Assembly: GCA_900549065.1 (NCBI GenBank)
Contig: URNC01000041.1
Location: forward strand, 1-13,964
Origin: an uncultured Collinsella sp.
GTDB taxonomy: Bacteria > Actinomycetota > Coriobacteriia > Coriobacteriales > Coriobacteriaceae
Direction: 5' to 3'
Length of the DNA stretch: 13,964 nt
Shown here: piece by piece, positions 5,145 to 13,894 of the stretch
Layout: each line of letters starts with the position of its first letter
Numbering within the stretch: position 1 is the first letter of the stretch
The notes under the pieces: generated by a model
Database searches by the model: none
The model's input: only the letters and a program-made list of their open reading frames with translations
What the model was told of the DNA's origin: nothing
Translations under genes and position numbers: made by a program

Positions 5145-5424
5145 AGAGTGGGACGCGCTTTCCCAATGGCGGCCCAGGCGGAAAGTCCATCCCGGAATCC
5201 GCGCTCAGACTGGGACGTAGTTTCCGGATGGTACATCAAGCGGAAACCGCGACCCGGAATCGAGCCGTAGAGTGGGACATGCTTTCCCAATGGCAGCTCA
5301 AGCGGAAAGCGCGTCCCGGAATCTAAGCTCGGAATGGGATTCATTTTCCTGATGGCGGGCTCAGCGGAAAATGCGACCCGGAATTTGCTCTGAGAACGGG
5401 ACACACTCTCCGCTTCACTTGCCG
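5145..5424 (+). repeat. Array of four 62-bp tandem repeats plus a partial fifth
   Basis: Units lie at 5145-5206, 5207-5268, 5269-5330 and 5331-5392, with a decayed fifth from 5393. Each unit is exactly 62 bp without indels although units differ in sequence (units 1 and 3 share 51 of 62 bases). Unit positions 6-19 (GGGAC...TTTCC) pair with 36-49 (GGAAA...CCC) as a hairpin with a 16-nt loop. The pair at positions 14/41 is C-G, G-C, C-G and T-A in the four units, a compensatory pattern. Position 13/42 also changes in step in two units. The conserved tail CCCGGAAT follows each hairpin. The array ends about 75 bp before the phospholipase start and could be a chromosomal interspersed element or part of a leader RNA. 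Confidence 0.85.
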
Positions 5425-5498
5425 CCTTGAAAAACCTGCGCGCTCGCCATCCCAAAACTGGGTAGAAGAAAGCCAAAACGCAATCGCAGGAGGTCAAT

Positions 5499-6377
5499 AT
5501 GACTGCAGAAGATAAGGCAAAGAACGCCGGCAAGGTCGCGCTCGTCTTGGAAGGTGGTAGTTTTCGCGGGCAATTTACCGCAGGCGTGCTCGACGTTCTC
5601 ATGGAGGCTGGCGTCGAGATTCCGGCTGTCTACGGTGTATCGGCCGGCGCCCTCAACGGCGTGAACTACAAGTCGCACCAGATCGGCCGTGCCAACCGCA
5701 TCAACCTGGCTTTCTGCAACGATAGCCGCTTCATGGGCGCCGCATCGTTTGCGTCCACGGGCTCTATTGTGGGTTACGACTTTATCTTCAACGATGTCCA
5801 GGACCGCCTGGATCCCTTTGACAATGAGACGTTCGACGCGAGCCCCATCGAGATGTGCGCCGTCGCGACGGACATGCTTTTTGGAACCGCCGCGTACCTC
5901 CCGGTCAAAAGCGCCGTGCTCGATCTCGACGCCGTACGCGCCTCGACGTCGCTGCCGCTGGTGACGCCGCCGGTCGAGATTGACGGGCACAAATACGTCG
6001 ACGGTGGCGTAGCCGATTCGATCCCCATCGAGCACGTGCTGGAGGAGGCGGGCTTCGACCGTGCGGTCGTCATCGTCACGCAGGACCGCTCGTACGAGAA
6101 AAAGCCTTACGAGTTTATGCCTGCCGCGCGCGCCCGCTATGCCGACTACCCCTATCTGCTCGAGGGAATCGAGACGCGCCACGACCGCTACAACATCCAG
6201 CGCATGCACCTGTGGAAGTATGAGCGCGAGGGCCGCGCGTTGGTCGTTGCTCCGCAAAAGCCGGTCGAGGTCGGCCACGTTGAGCACGATTCGGCAAAGC
6301 TCCTCGACCTGTATATCCAGGGCCGTCAGGAGGCAAAGCGCCTGCTCGCGGAAATCCAAGAGTTCGTTGAACGCTAG
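5499..6377 (+). CDS. Patatin-like phospholipase
   Basis: The 292-residue protein is a patatin/cPLA2-type acyl hydrolase, likely cytoplasmic or membrane-associated, with no signal peptide. The oxyanion-hole loop is GGSFRG (19-24). The nucleophile elbow is GVSAG with Ser48, and the dyad Asp168 lies in VDGGVAD (168-170 DGG). Together these give the complete Ser/Asp dyad. The length and the C-terminal extension after the catalytic domain (about 200-292) resemble the YjjU-like branch of bacterial patatins; this assignment is from memory. The start at 5499 has AGGAGGT 5 nt upstream. It is a single gene between the repeat region and the ribosomal operon, with no obvious partner, and its substrate is unknown. 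Confidence 0.9.
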   Translation: MTAEDKAKNAGKVALVLEGGSFRGQFTAGVLDVLMEAGVEIPAVYGVSAGALNGVNYKSHQIGRANRINLAFCNDSRFMGAASFASTGSIVGYDFIFNDVQDRLDPFDNETFDASPIEMCAVATDMLFGTAAYLPVKSAVLDLDAVRASTSLPLVTPPVEIDGHKYVDGGVADSIPIEHVLEEAGFDRAVVIVTQDRSYEKKPYEFMPAARARYADYPYLLEGIETRHDRYNIQRMHLWKYEREGRALVVAPQKPVEVGHVEHDSAKLLDLYIQGRQEAKRLLAEIQEFVER

Positions 6378-6477
6378 CGACGGCGAACCCTCAAAAAATG
6401 ACAACAGCTAAAGAGCTGGAAAAATCACGGCTCGTGGATGACATGTGCAGAAACTCTGGTCGGAGCCAAAATACCTG

Positions 6478-6505
6478 TTGACTCGCACGGCGAGCGGGGT
6501 AATAT
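6478..6505 (+). promoter_or_regulatory. Predicted promoter of the rplM-rpsI operon
   Basis: TTGACT (6478-6483) is separated by 16 nt from TAATAT (6500-6505), giving a transcript start near 6512 and a leader of about 60 nt before the rplM GTG. In the rest of the 194-bp gap after the phospholipase, only a small CAGCT-AAAG-AGCTG hairpin (about 6406-6419) is seen, without a T-run. Confidence 0.6.
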
Positions 6506-6571
6506 GGACGGGTTACTTGCAGAGCCCCGTGAATCTCTGTAACAACACGTACTGTACATGGAGGAGTCTAA

Positions 6572-7015
6572 GTGATTTCGAAATCGACTCACTACGCCAA
6601 GCAGGGCGAGGTCCAGCGCAACTGGGTTCTCGTCGACGCCGATGGTGCTGTCCTGGGCCGTCTTGCCACCCAGATCGCAATGATCCTGCGCGGTAAGAAC
6701 AAGCCCCAGTTCACGCCCAACAGCGACTGCGGCGACTTCGTTGTCGTCATCAACGCCGATAAGGTCCAGCTTACCGGCAACAAGGCCGACACGAAGACCT
6801 ATTATCGCCACAGCGGCTACAACGGCGGCCTCAAGGCTGAGAGCTTCCGCCAGGCTATGGAGAAGCACCCGGAGAAGGTCATCGAGCGCGCCGTTCGCGG
6901 TATGCTGCCCAAGACCACCCTCGGCCGTGCCCAGATGACCAAGCTTAAGGTCTACGCTGGTGCCGAGCATCCGCATGCTGCCCAGAACCCCACGAAGATT
7001 GAGCTGGAGGCTTAA
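6572..7015 (+). CDS. rplM: 50S ribosomal protein L13
   Basis: The 147-residue protein has the normal length of bacterial L13, an early-binding protein of the large subunit that contacts 23S rRNA. The N-terminal fold reads WVLVDADGAVLGRLATQIA, as usual for L13. The family signature near the C-terminus is complete (VIERAVRGMLPKTTLGRAQM then KVYAGAEHPH). Translation starts at GTG 6572 with GGAGGAG about 6 nt upstream. rpsI follows after 2 nt, the usual rplM-rpsI pair, with a shared promoter upstream and terminator downstream. Confidence 0.98.
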   Translation: MISKSTHYAKQGEVQRNWVLVDADGAVLGRLATQIAMILRGKNKPQFTPNSDCGDFVVVINADKVQLTGNKADTKTYYRHSGYNGGLKAESFRQAMEKHPEKVIERAVRGMLPKTTLGRAQMTKLKVYAGAEHPHAAQNPTKIELEA

Positions 7016-7017
7016 AG

Positions 7018-7413
<396 letters not shown>

Positions 7414-7443
7414 GGTTTTATCTCCTTTCGAGATACAATGTAC

Positions 7444-7487
7444 AAGCGGGGCCTGCCGATTCCTCGGCGGGTCCCGCTTTTCTTTTT
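7444..7487 (+). terminator. Rho-independent terminator after rpsI
   Basis: A 16-bp stem (7444-7459 with 7464-7479, including two G-T wobbles) encloses the loop TTCC and is followed by TTCTTTTTC. It ends the ribosomal operon 31 nt after rpsI. Confidence 0.92.
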
Positions 7488-7536
7488 CGACTAGGGTGGG
7501 CGGTTGCATATCGCCTGCTAGGGAAGGAGCGATCCT

Positions 7537-8874
7537 ATGCCCCAGAACATCTTCGGTACCGATGGCGTCCGTGGCGTCGCCAATGCCGACCTCTCGTGCG
7601 ACCTCGCGTTTCGCCTGGGCCGCGCGGCGACCAAGTTTCTTGGTCCGGACATCTGCATCGGCCGTGACACGCGCCTTTCGGGCACCATGCTCGAGAGTGC
7701 TCTGACCGCCGGCATTATGGCCGAGGGCGGCCGCCCGCACTGCTGCGGCGTCATCCCCACGCCCGCCGTGGCGCTGCTCACCGTCCAAAACGAGCTCGAC
7801 GGCGGCATCGTCATCTCCGCTTCGCACAATCCGCCGGAGTTCAACGGCATCAAGTTCTTTAGCCGCAAGGGCATGAAGCTTCCTGATGCTGTCGAGGAAG
7901 AGATCAGCGCCTGGGTCATGTCCGAGGAAGCCATGGCTGCCGACACGCTGCCGACCGGCGCCGGCGTGGGCCACATTATCAAGATGAAGGACGCCCGCAA
8001 GGCATATGTCGATCATGCCATCGATACGCTTGATGGCCTGAGGCTCGATGGCCTGGTCGTTGCCGTCGACTGTGGTCACGGTGCTTCCTGCCAGACCACG
8101 CCCGCCGCGCTGCAGCGCTTGGGTGCCACGGTGCACGCCATCAACACCGATTATTGCGGCACCGACATTAACGTTGAGTGCGGCTCTACGCACCTTGAGC
8201 CCCTGCGCGAGCTCGTGCTGCGCACCCATGCTGATATCGGCCTGGCCCACGACGGCGACGCCGACCGCGTGCTGTTCGTGGACAGCGAGGGAAATGAGAT
8301 CGATGGTGACTACATCCTGGCTATCTGCGGTTCTGACCTTGCCGCTCGCGGCAAGCTCGCCAACTCCGAGATCGTCTCGACCGTCATGTGCAACCTGGGC
8401 TTCTCCATCGCTATGAAGGAACAAGGCTTCGAGATGGTCCAGACCGCCGTGGGTGACCGCTACGTTCTGGAGCGCATGCTCGCGGACGGCGCCGTCATCG
8501 GCGGCGAACAGTCCGGCCACATCATCTTCCTGGAGCACAACACCACCGGTGACGGCCTGGTGACGGCTCTGCAGCTGCTGGCCGTGCTCAAGCGCACCGG
8601 TCGCACCCTCACCGATCTTGCCGGTATCATGAAGAAGTACCCGCAGGTACTCGTCAACGTGCATTCCGACAACAAGGCTGGTCTGGACGATTGCCAGCCC
8701 ATCTGGGATGCTGTCGCTGCTGCCGAGAAGGAGCTTGACGGCCGTGGCCGCATTCTGGTGCGCCCGAGCGGTACCGAGCCGCTGGTCCGCGTGATGGCCG
8801 AGGCCGAGACGCATGAGTTGACCCAGCGCGTTGTCGACGACATCGTCGAGGTTGTCAAGCGCGAACTTCCCTAA
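7537..8874 (+). CDS. glmM: Phosphoglucosamine mutase
   Basis: It interconverts glucosamine-6-phosphate and glucosamine-1-phosphate, feeding UDP-GlcNAc and hence peptidoglycan. The 445 residues match the usual length. It starts MPQNIFGTDGVRGVAN. The phosphoserine motif is SASHNPPEFNGIKFF with Ser96, the metal loop is DGDADR (239-244), the substrate loop is GGEQSGHIIF, and the phosphate-binding loop is RPSGTEP (409-415). All four family motifs are intact, so it should be active once Ser96 is phosphorylated. GGAAGGAG lies upstream of the ATG. It sits apart from rpsI across a terminator and probably has its own promoter in the short gap. nagB, two genes on, acts on the same metabolite. Confidence 0.97.
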   Translation: MPQNIFGTDGVRGVANADLSCDLAFRLGRAATKFLGPDICIGRDTRLSGTMLESALTAGIMAEGGRPHCCGVIPTPAVALLTVQNELDGGIVISASHNPPEFNGIKFFSRKGMKLPDAVEEEISAWVMSEEAMAADTLPTGAGVGHIIKMKDARKAYVDHAIDTLDGLRLDGLVVAVDCGHGASCQTTPAALQRLGATVHAINTDYCGTDINVECGSTHLEPLRELVLRTHADIGLAHDGDADRVLFVDSEGNEIDGDYILAICGSDLAARGKLANSEIVSTVMCNLGFSIAMKEQGFEMVQTAVGDRYVLERMLADGAVIGGEQSGHIIFLEHNTTGDGLVTALQLLAVLKRTGRTLTDLAGIMKKYPQVLVNVHSDNKAGLDDCQPIWDAVAAAEKELDGRGRILVRPSGTEPLVRVMAEAETHELTQRVVDDIVEVVKRELP

Positions 8875-8887
8875 TGGTCAAAAACCG

Positions 8888-8916
8888 TTGCCAAGTGGTA
8901 AACTGTTAAGGTTATT
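8888..8916 (+). promoter_or_regulatory. Possible promoter of the EIIA gene
   Basis: TTGCCA (8888-8893) and GTTATT (8911-8916) are 17 nt apart in the 71-bp AT-richer gap between glmM and the EIIA gene. The match is moderate. No terminator is visible after glmM, so read-through is also possible. Confidence 0.35.
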
Positions 8917-8945
8917 TTGATTGATTGGTATGTCCGAGGGGGAGC

Positions 8946-9443
8946 ATGTTCACTAAAGTCCTAAGGTCTTTTGGTATGCGTGGTCGAGTCCTTACGTTGG
9001 ATGCTCCCATCTCGGGTGACGTCATTCCGCTCTCCGAGGTAAACGATCAGACGTTTGCCACCGGCCTTTTGGGCCAGGGCGTGGCGATTCAGCCCACCGG
9101 AACGCGCGTGATCGCGCCGGCTCATGCCAAGGTCGAGGCTATTTTTCCCACGGGACATGCCGTTGCGCTCAACACGGTCGATGGCTTGGACGTGCTCATC
9201 CACGTTGGTTTGGACACTGTTCAGCTCGAGGGCAAGCACTTTACCGTACATGCGCAAGTGGGTGACATCGTCCATAAGGGCGATGTACTCATTGAGTTCG
9301 ATCGCGAGGCAATTGCTGCCGAGGGCTACGATGTGACGGTTCCCATCTTGGTGTGCAACTCCGTTGAGTTCTCGAGCATCAAGGGCTCCGTTGGCGTGCA
9401 TGTCGAAGAGATGGACCAGCTCATCGTTGCTCGCGAGCGCTAG
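8946..9443 (+). CDS. crr: Glucose-type PTS EIIA component
   Basis: This is a stand-alone 165-residue EIIA of the glucose family, a cytoplasmic phosphocarrier between HPr and EIIB. The phosphorylated residue is His86 in VLIHVGLDTVQLEGK. The second active-site residue is His71 in GHAVALN, at the same 15-residue spacing as H75/H90 in E. coli EIIA-Glc. The N-terminal part reads LDAPISGDVIPLSEV, as expected. I took the ATG at 8946 (GGGGGAG just upstream) rather than an in-frame GTG 21 nt earlier. No EIIB or EIIC is encoded next to it, so it may serve permeases elsewhere. In Gram-positive bacteria such EIIAs mainly transport sugars rather than regulate cAMP. The symbol follows the domain, not a proven role. 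Confidence 0.9.
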   Translation: MFTKVLRSFGMRGRVLTLDAPISGDVIPLSEVNDQTFATGLLGQGVAIQPTGTRVIAPAHAKVEAIFPTGHAVALNTVDGLDVLIHVGLDTVQLEGKHFTVHAQVGDIVHKGDVLIEFDREAIAAEGYDVTVPILVCNSVEFSSIKGSVGVHVEEMDQLIVARER

Positions 9444-9714
9444 CAAGTGCACGTGGCCATTAGCCTACAATTCAAACACGTTTACGGAGGGCGCCCTTGA
9501 AAGAGGACGCCCTCCGTGGCAAGATGGGATTTGTCCGAAGCTAAAAGGCTTTGGGTCACCGTGGACGGGCAGGGGCCTCGACGCGGTTAGACACGAGACA
9601 CATACATTACGCGACCTCGCCCTGGTGGCCGCACACGTTGGTTGCGGCCGACGCGGGCCGCGGGCAAGTGCTTGTAAGGGAGCCTTGCCTCTCTTGAACG
9701 AGAAAGGACGCGTA
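9444..9714 (+). promoter_or_regulatory. Long structured leader upstream of nagB, class unknown
   Basis: This 271-bp gap has no good gene. TACAAT at 9466-9471 could be a -10 box, though no -35 is evident, placing a start just before a strong hairpin. In that hairpin ACGGAGGGCG (9484-9493) pairs with CGCCCTCCGT (9508-9517), and the inner CCTT/GAGG helix closes a GAAA tetraloop (9499-9502). No T-run follows, so it is not a simple terminator. A second hairpin is GGCCGCA (9627-9633) with TGCGGCC (9643-9649). It resembles a structured 5' leader or a small RNA. I compared it with the glmS ribozyme, T-box, c-di-GMP, THF, ykkC, tmRNA, RNase P and SRP patterns I know and recognised none. Confidence 0.45.
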
Positions 9715-10443
9715 ATGAAGATCATTAAAGCTAAAGACTACGAGGATATGAGCCGCAAGGCCGCTAATATCATCTCGGCCCAGGTTATCCTCAAGCCCGA
9801 CTGTGTGCTGGGTCTTGCCACCGGCTCCACCCCGATCGGTGCCTACAAGCAGCTCGCTGCTTGGTACGAGAAGGGCGACGTCGACTTTGCCGAGGTCAGC
9901 ACCTACAACCTGGACGAGTATCGCGGCCTTTCGCACGACGATCCCCAGAGCTATCACTACTTCATGCGTGAGAACTTCTTCGATCACATCAACATCGACC
10001 TGAACAACACGCATGTGCCCGACGGTTCCAACCCCGACGCCGCCGCTGCCTGCTCTGAGTACGACAAGATCGTCGCCGACGCCGGTTACCCGGATCTGCA
10101 GCTGCTCGGCATTGGCAACAACGGCCACATCGGCTTTAACGAGCCCGATGACCACTTCTCCAAGGGCACGCACTGTGTCGACCTCACCGAGAGCACCATT
10201 CAGGCCAACAGCCGCCTGTTCGACAGCATCGACGATGTTCCCCGTCAGGCCTACACCATGGGTACCCAGACCATCATGTATGCCCGCATGATCCTGGTCG
10301 TCGCCAACGGCGAGGCCAAGGCTCAGGCCGTGCATGACATGTGCTATGGTCCGGTTACGCCCGAGTGCCCGGCTTCGATCCTGCAGCTGCACACCAACTG
10401 CGTTGTCGTTGCCGACGAGGCCGCCCTTTCGCTCTGCGAGTAG
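9715..10443 (+). CDS. nagB: Glucosamine-6-phosphate deaminase
   Basis: It converts glucosamine-6-phosphate to fructose-6-phosphate and ammonia, the step that sends amino sugars into glycolysis. The 242-residue protein has the family motifs LGLATGSTPIGAYKQL, NLDEYRG with the general base Asp67, and LGIGNNGHIGFNEP with His138 and Glu143. The short form without the E. coli C-terminal allosteric extension is typical of Gram-positive enzymes. The ATG at 9715 was chosen over much longer upstream reading because MKIIKAKDY is the family N-terminus and AAAGGA precedes it. It works in the reverse metabolic sense to glmM for the same substrate, so the pair balances cell-wall supply against catabolism. 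A long leader upstream may control it. Confidence 0.96.
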   Translation: MKIIKAKDYEDMSRKAANIISAQVILKPDCVLGLATGSTPIGAYKQLAAWYEKGDVDFAEVSTYNLDEYRGLSHDDPQSYHYFMRENFFDHINIDLNNTHVPDGSNPDAAAACSEYDKIVADAGYPDLQLLGIGNNGHIGFNEPDDHFSKGTHCVDLTESTIQANSRLFDSIDDVPRQAYTMGTQTIMYARMILVVANGEAKAQAVHDMCYGPVTPECPASILQLHTNCVVVADEAALSLCE

Positions 10444-10475
10444 CGCGAATCCTGCAGCTCGACATAGCCTTGCCT

Positions 10476-10503
10476 AAGGCCTCCGCTTTGCGGGGGCCTT
10501 TTT
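10476..10503 (+). terminator. Rho-independent terminator after nagB
   Basis: AAGGCCTCCGC (10476-10486) pairs with GCGGGGGCCTT (10490-10500) over 11 bp with one T-G wobble and a TTT loop, running into TTTTT. Confidence 0.93.
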
Positions 10504-10891
10504 GCTATCCCTTTTCGCCCACTTGACCAAAATCTTGCCGCAAGCTTGACGAATGCCGGATGCCCAACAGCTTGATTCATTCTATATCAGATTCTATGCA
10601 AAAATGCCACTAGAAGGTCGTAGACGGTAGCGGGTGCTAGGCGAGTTGAATGACATAGCTGAACCTTGTTCATCTGCGTTACACTGCCGCTTAGATGGGA
10701 CAAGCTGACAAGCTCATTTACCTGCTTAAAGACCGATTAGTCGGGGGATTAATAACAATCGGCCCTCGCTGTACAAAAACTTGCCGCTTGCGTACCAAAA
10801 GACAACCTAAAACACAAGGTCGCTCTATTCATAGCGCGGCTTGTATGGTCTTGCGGCTACAGTGTCCATACGGTCGAGTTGAGGAGCGGGC
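10504..10891 (+). other. 388-bp intergenic region before the large regulator
   Basis: No convincing gene is seen; a 67-codon frame at 10695-10898 has no ribosome binding site and unlike codon use. The region is AT-richer than its flanks. A weak promoter candidate is TTGATT (10572-10577), then 17 nt, then TATGCA (10595-10600). A short CCGA-TTAG-TCGG hairpin lies near 10733-10744. It may hold the promoter and a long leader of the regulator gene, but nothing more can be said. Confidence 0.4.
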
Positions 10892-13891
10892 ATGGTAAAC
10901 GATTTGAGCGGTATAGACGACCTCGAGCTGATGCCGCTGGGCGGAGGCTATATGGTGCGACGCGAACGCTTGATGAATGAGCTTATCGCCAAGGGCCGAA
11001 AGGCCGGCATCGTGGTTCTTTATGCGCCCGACGGGTTTGGGAAGACCTCGGTGCTGCTGCAGTACACCCATGAGGTTAAATGCGACCCGACGCGAGGCCC
11101 CGTGCGGATTATCGAGGCCGATCGTGCCATTGGGCGCGAGGTGTTTATGCAGCTCGAGGTGGTTACCGAAGAACTCAAAGACAAACCGCACTCCCTTATC
11201 GCGATTGATAATGTGCCAAACCTCGATCAGCACGATACCGAAGACCTCATCGACAGGATTCGCGGCCTGCGCGCTATGGGGGTAGGGGTCTTTATCTCCT
11301 GCCGTCCTTCAAATCGTCAACTGATTCATGGGCTGGGCGATTCGGTTAAGATCAATGCGCAGATGCTCAAGGTGCATGCCTATGAGTATTCGGCGTGGGC
11401 ATCGGCGTTTTCGATCAGCACATCGCTCGACTTTTATCAGCTCACGCAGGGCGTGCCCGAGCTCGTTTCGGCATTGCAGACAGGTCTGTATGGCCAAGGC
11501 GACGTAGCCGGTCTGCTCGAAAACGAGATTGTGAACGTATATGGCGCGGCACTTGTCGATCTGGCTTCGCTCGACAATAATGCGCTGTTTTGCGTGGCAT
11601 GTCTCATGGTTTTGATGGGCGAGGGCAATATCGCAGAACTCGAGGCCTGTGGGGTGAGGCTGTCGATGGTCGACCAGTCCTACTTTGTACGCGACTACCC
11701 GATCTTTGGCTTTGACCCCGCCGAGCGGAGTTTTAAGTGTCTGGGCACGGAGGATAACGGACGCTTGCGCTTGCGTAAGTTGGTGGCCGAGGTTCGCCCC
11801 GAACTTGTTCCGAGGGCGGCCCGGATTTTGCTTAAGGCGGGCCGATGCGATGCGGCGATGGGCCTGGCGGACGCCTTTTTGGACCGCGAGGCGGTCCTTG
11901 AACTTGCCGGGCAGTATGGGGTCGATCTTGCTCTGACGGGGCACGGGGCCGATATCTGCCGAGCAGCGCTGGGCACGATCGATGCCGACGATCCGGCACC
12001 AGAGCCAACGCCTGCCGAGGCGCTTGGCGTATATCTGGCAGCGGTCAGCGTGTCCAATACAAAGCTCGCCCGCTATATGGCATCGGTCATCGAGCGCGAG
12101 GGCGAACGGGCGGCCTGTGAAATAGACCCTGTTTCATGGAGGGTAGCCCAGACACTGACGGCTGTTTGCTATGGGGACAACGGGCTTGGGCTTCCTACGA
12201 ACCTGGCCGTGCCAGAAATAGAGACGTCCCACACCGCACTCGACATGTTGTCTGCGCATATCGAGGTCAAGCGATGCCTGACCGAACGGGGAGATGACGG
12301 CGACGTTCTACAGCAGCTCAAAACGAGCAAGGCCTACGACTGCGAGCTCGACATCGCGGGGATTGTTATACGGGCCGACAGCATGCTGGTGGAGCTCTTT
12401 GACGGGTCGTTTGCGGGAACCGACGAGCGCGACGACGAGATGACGGTGGTGCGGGAGGCGCTCGACGTACGTGGACTTAAGGCGATGGCTATCTGGGTGC
12501 GCATGGTGTTGGCGGCACGGCGGCTCCTTTCCGGCTTGCCGGTAACCGACGACGCGGCGTTCAACGAGCTCGATCGTTTTGCCGTGCGCATGCGCGACAA
12601 CCAGATTCAGCTGTTTGGCCTGTTGTTAGAAGGCTGGCAGTCGCTGGCAGAGGGACGGCCGGTTAATGCAAAGTTCCGTGCGGTCCAAGTGCTCAAACTT
12701 GCCGAGGAGTCGATTGCGTACATGCGCGATAACGCATTGCTGCTGGAGCGCGCGGCATATCTGCGAAATACATCGATGGTTTCGGTGCGCGAGGAAGCGG
12801 AGTTGCTCGATATAAGCCAGACGCAGGTTGGTGGCGCAGAAGCCTGGATGGTGGCGCTGCATTTGGCCTGTGCGGGCCGAGACAGCGACCTTGCGGCCTG
12901 GATGTCCATGAATCGTGCGGGGATTCTAGAGCCATCGTATCGGCTCTTTGCGCGCCTTGCCATGCATTGTCTGGGCGAGCCGGCGGCCAGGATACGCAAG
13001 AAGCTTCCCGTGCGCGAACTGTCGCGGTACTCGCTGCGCGACGATTTGGAAGGGGAGGGCGAGCGCCTGTTCCAGGCTGGCGAGGTTGAAGCCGTTGATA
13101 CCATCGACCATATCGAGATTCGCATGTTTGGTGCGTTTCGCGCCGAGCGCGACGGGTTTCCCATCACGGACAAAATGTGGCGTCGCAAGAAGGCGGCGAC
13201 ACTTGCCGAGCGGCTTGCGCTGGGCATGGATGCGCTCGTCGATCGTGAGACGCTGGCCATGGAGCTGTGGCCCCATGCCGAGTTCAATAGCGCCCGCAAT
13301 AACCTGTACTCGACGATATCGCGCTTGCGGTCGGCTTTGGGGCCGACGCCGGATGGCAAGTCGTGTGTGCTCATTCAAAATGAATGCATCGGACTCAACG
13401 GCGACTACGTCAAGACCGATGTGCGGCTGTTTGACCAGATAAGCCGCGAGATTTTGGGAAATCGCACGGGTGCGCGCGGGCCCCATTTAGTTGAGCTGTG
13501 CCTTAAGATTGAGCAGCTTTATGTCGGACCGCTGTATGTTCCCAATGGCTGTAATCCCACCTACTTTTTGCGTATGCGACGCATTATGCAGTCAAAGTAC
13601 ATCGATTGCATGATTAAGGGAGCAAATGCCGCTCTAGAGGAAAACGATCTGCAGTCGGCGATTTGGCTGGCGGAGTCGGGGCTTCGGCAGGAAACGTCGC
13701 GCGAGGATATGGTGCGCTGCGCCATGCGTGTCTACAGTGCGGCGGGGCGGCGACGCGATATCGTCGAGCTGTACAGCGGGCATATGCACCATCTGAGGGA
13801 ACAGGTCAATGGCGTGCCCGAGCCCGAGACGCGGCGCCTATACGAGCGCTTGGTGGAGGGTCGGCTCAACCGCGTGCTGGTCGAGCGATAA
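10892..13891 (+). CDS. STAND-type ATPase with C-terminal winged helix and BTAD
   Basis: This is a 999-residue putative transcription regulator. The N-terminal NTPase domain has a Walker A APDGFGKT (45-52) and a Walker B LIAIDN (102-107), like MalT/LuxR-family STAND proteins that are switched by a ligand and ATP. A long helical middle part (about 250-735) looks like a sensor/TPR-type region. From about residue 740 an OmpR/SARP-type winged helix begins (IEIRMFGAFRAERDG), followed by SARNNLYSTISRLRSALG and a BTAD/TPR domain to the end (about 835-990). In AfsR-type SARPs the DNA-binding and BTAD part is N-terminal; here the order is reversed. The ATG has GAGGAG 5 nt upstream. It is a single gene with no adjacent target, so its regulon is unknown. 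Confidence 0.85.
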   Translation: MVNDLSGIDDLELMPLGGGYMVRRERLMNELIAKGRKAGIVVLYAPDGFGKTSVLLQYTHEVKCDPTRGPVRIIEADRAIGREVFMQLEVVTEELKDKPHSLIAIDNVPNLDQHDTEDLIDRIRGLRAMGVGVFISCRPSNRQLIHGLGDSVKINAQMLKVHAYEYSAWASAFSISTSLDFYQLTQGVPELVSALQTGLYGQGDVAGLLENEIVNVYGAALVDLASLDNNALFCVACLMVLMGEGNIAELEACGVRLSMVDQSYFVRDYPIFGFDPAERSFKCLGTEDNGRLRLRKLVAEVRPELVPRAARILLKAGRCDAAMGLADAFLDREAVLELAGQYGVDLALTGHGADICRAALGTIDADDPAPEPTPAEALGVYLAAVSVSNTKLARYMASVIEREGERAACEIDPVSWRVAQTLTAVCYGDNGLGLPTNLAVPEIETSHTALDMLSAHIEVKRCLTERGDDGDVLQQLKTSKAYDCELDIAGIVIRADSMLVELFDGSFAGTDERDDEMTVVREALDVRGLKAMAIWVRMVLAARRLLSGLPVTDDAAFNELDRFAVRMRDNQIQLFGLLLEGWQSLAEGRPVNAKFRAVQVLKLAEESIAYMRDNALLLERAAYLRNTSMVSVREEAELLDISQTQVGGAEAWMVALHLACAGRDSDLAAWMSMNRAGILEPSYRLFARLAMHCLGEPAARIRKKLPVRELSRYSLRDDLEGEGERLFQAGEVEAVDTIDHIEIRMFGAFRAERDGFPITDKMWRRKKAATLAERLALGMDALVDRETLAMELWPHAEFNSARNNLYSTISRLRSALGPTPDGKSCVLIQNECIGLNGDYVKTDVRLFDQISREILGNRTGARGPHLVELCLKIEQLYVGPLYVPNGCNPTYFLRMRRIMQSKYIDCMIKGANAALEENDLQSAIWLAESGLRQETSREDMVRCAMRVYSAAGRRRDIVELYSGHMHHLREQVNGVPEPETRRLYERLVEGRLNRVLVER

Positions 13892-13894
13892 AAA

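Noticed and set aside
5145..5424. CRISPR array
   Set aside because: The whole 62-bp unit recurs and varies along its length. There are no near-identical repeats separated by unique spacers, and no cas genes are present.
9444..9714. glmS ribozyme or other known riboswitch
   Set aside because: None of the conserved core sequences I know for these classes can be found, and the gene downstream is nagB, not glmS.
10695..10898. 67-codon frame before the large regulator
   Set aside because: No ribosome binding site, codon use unlike neighbouring genes, and no recognisable protein features.
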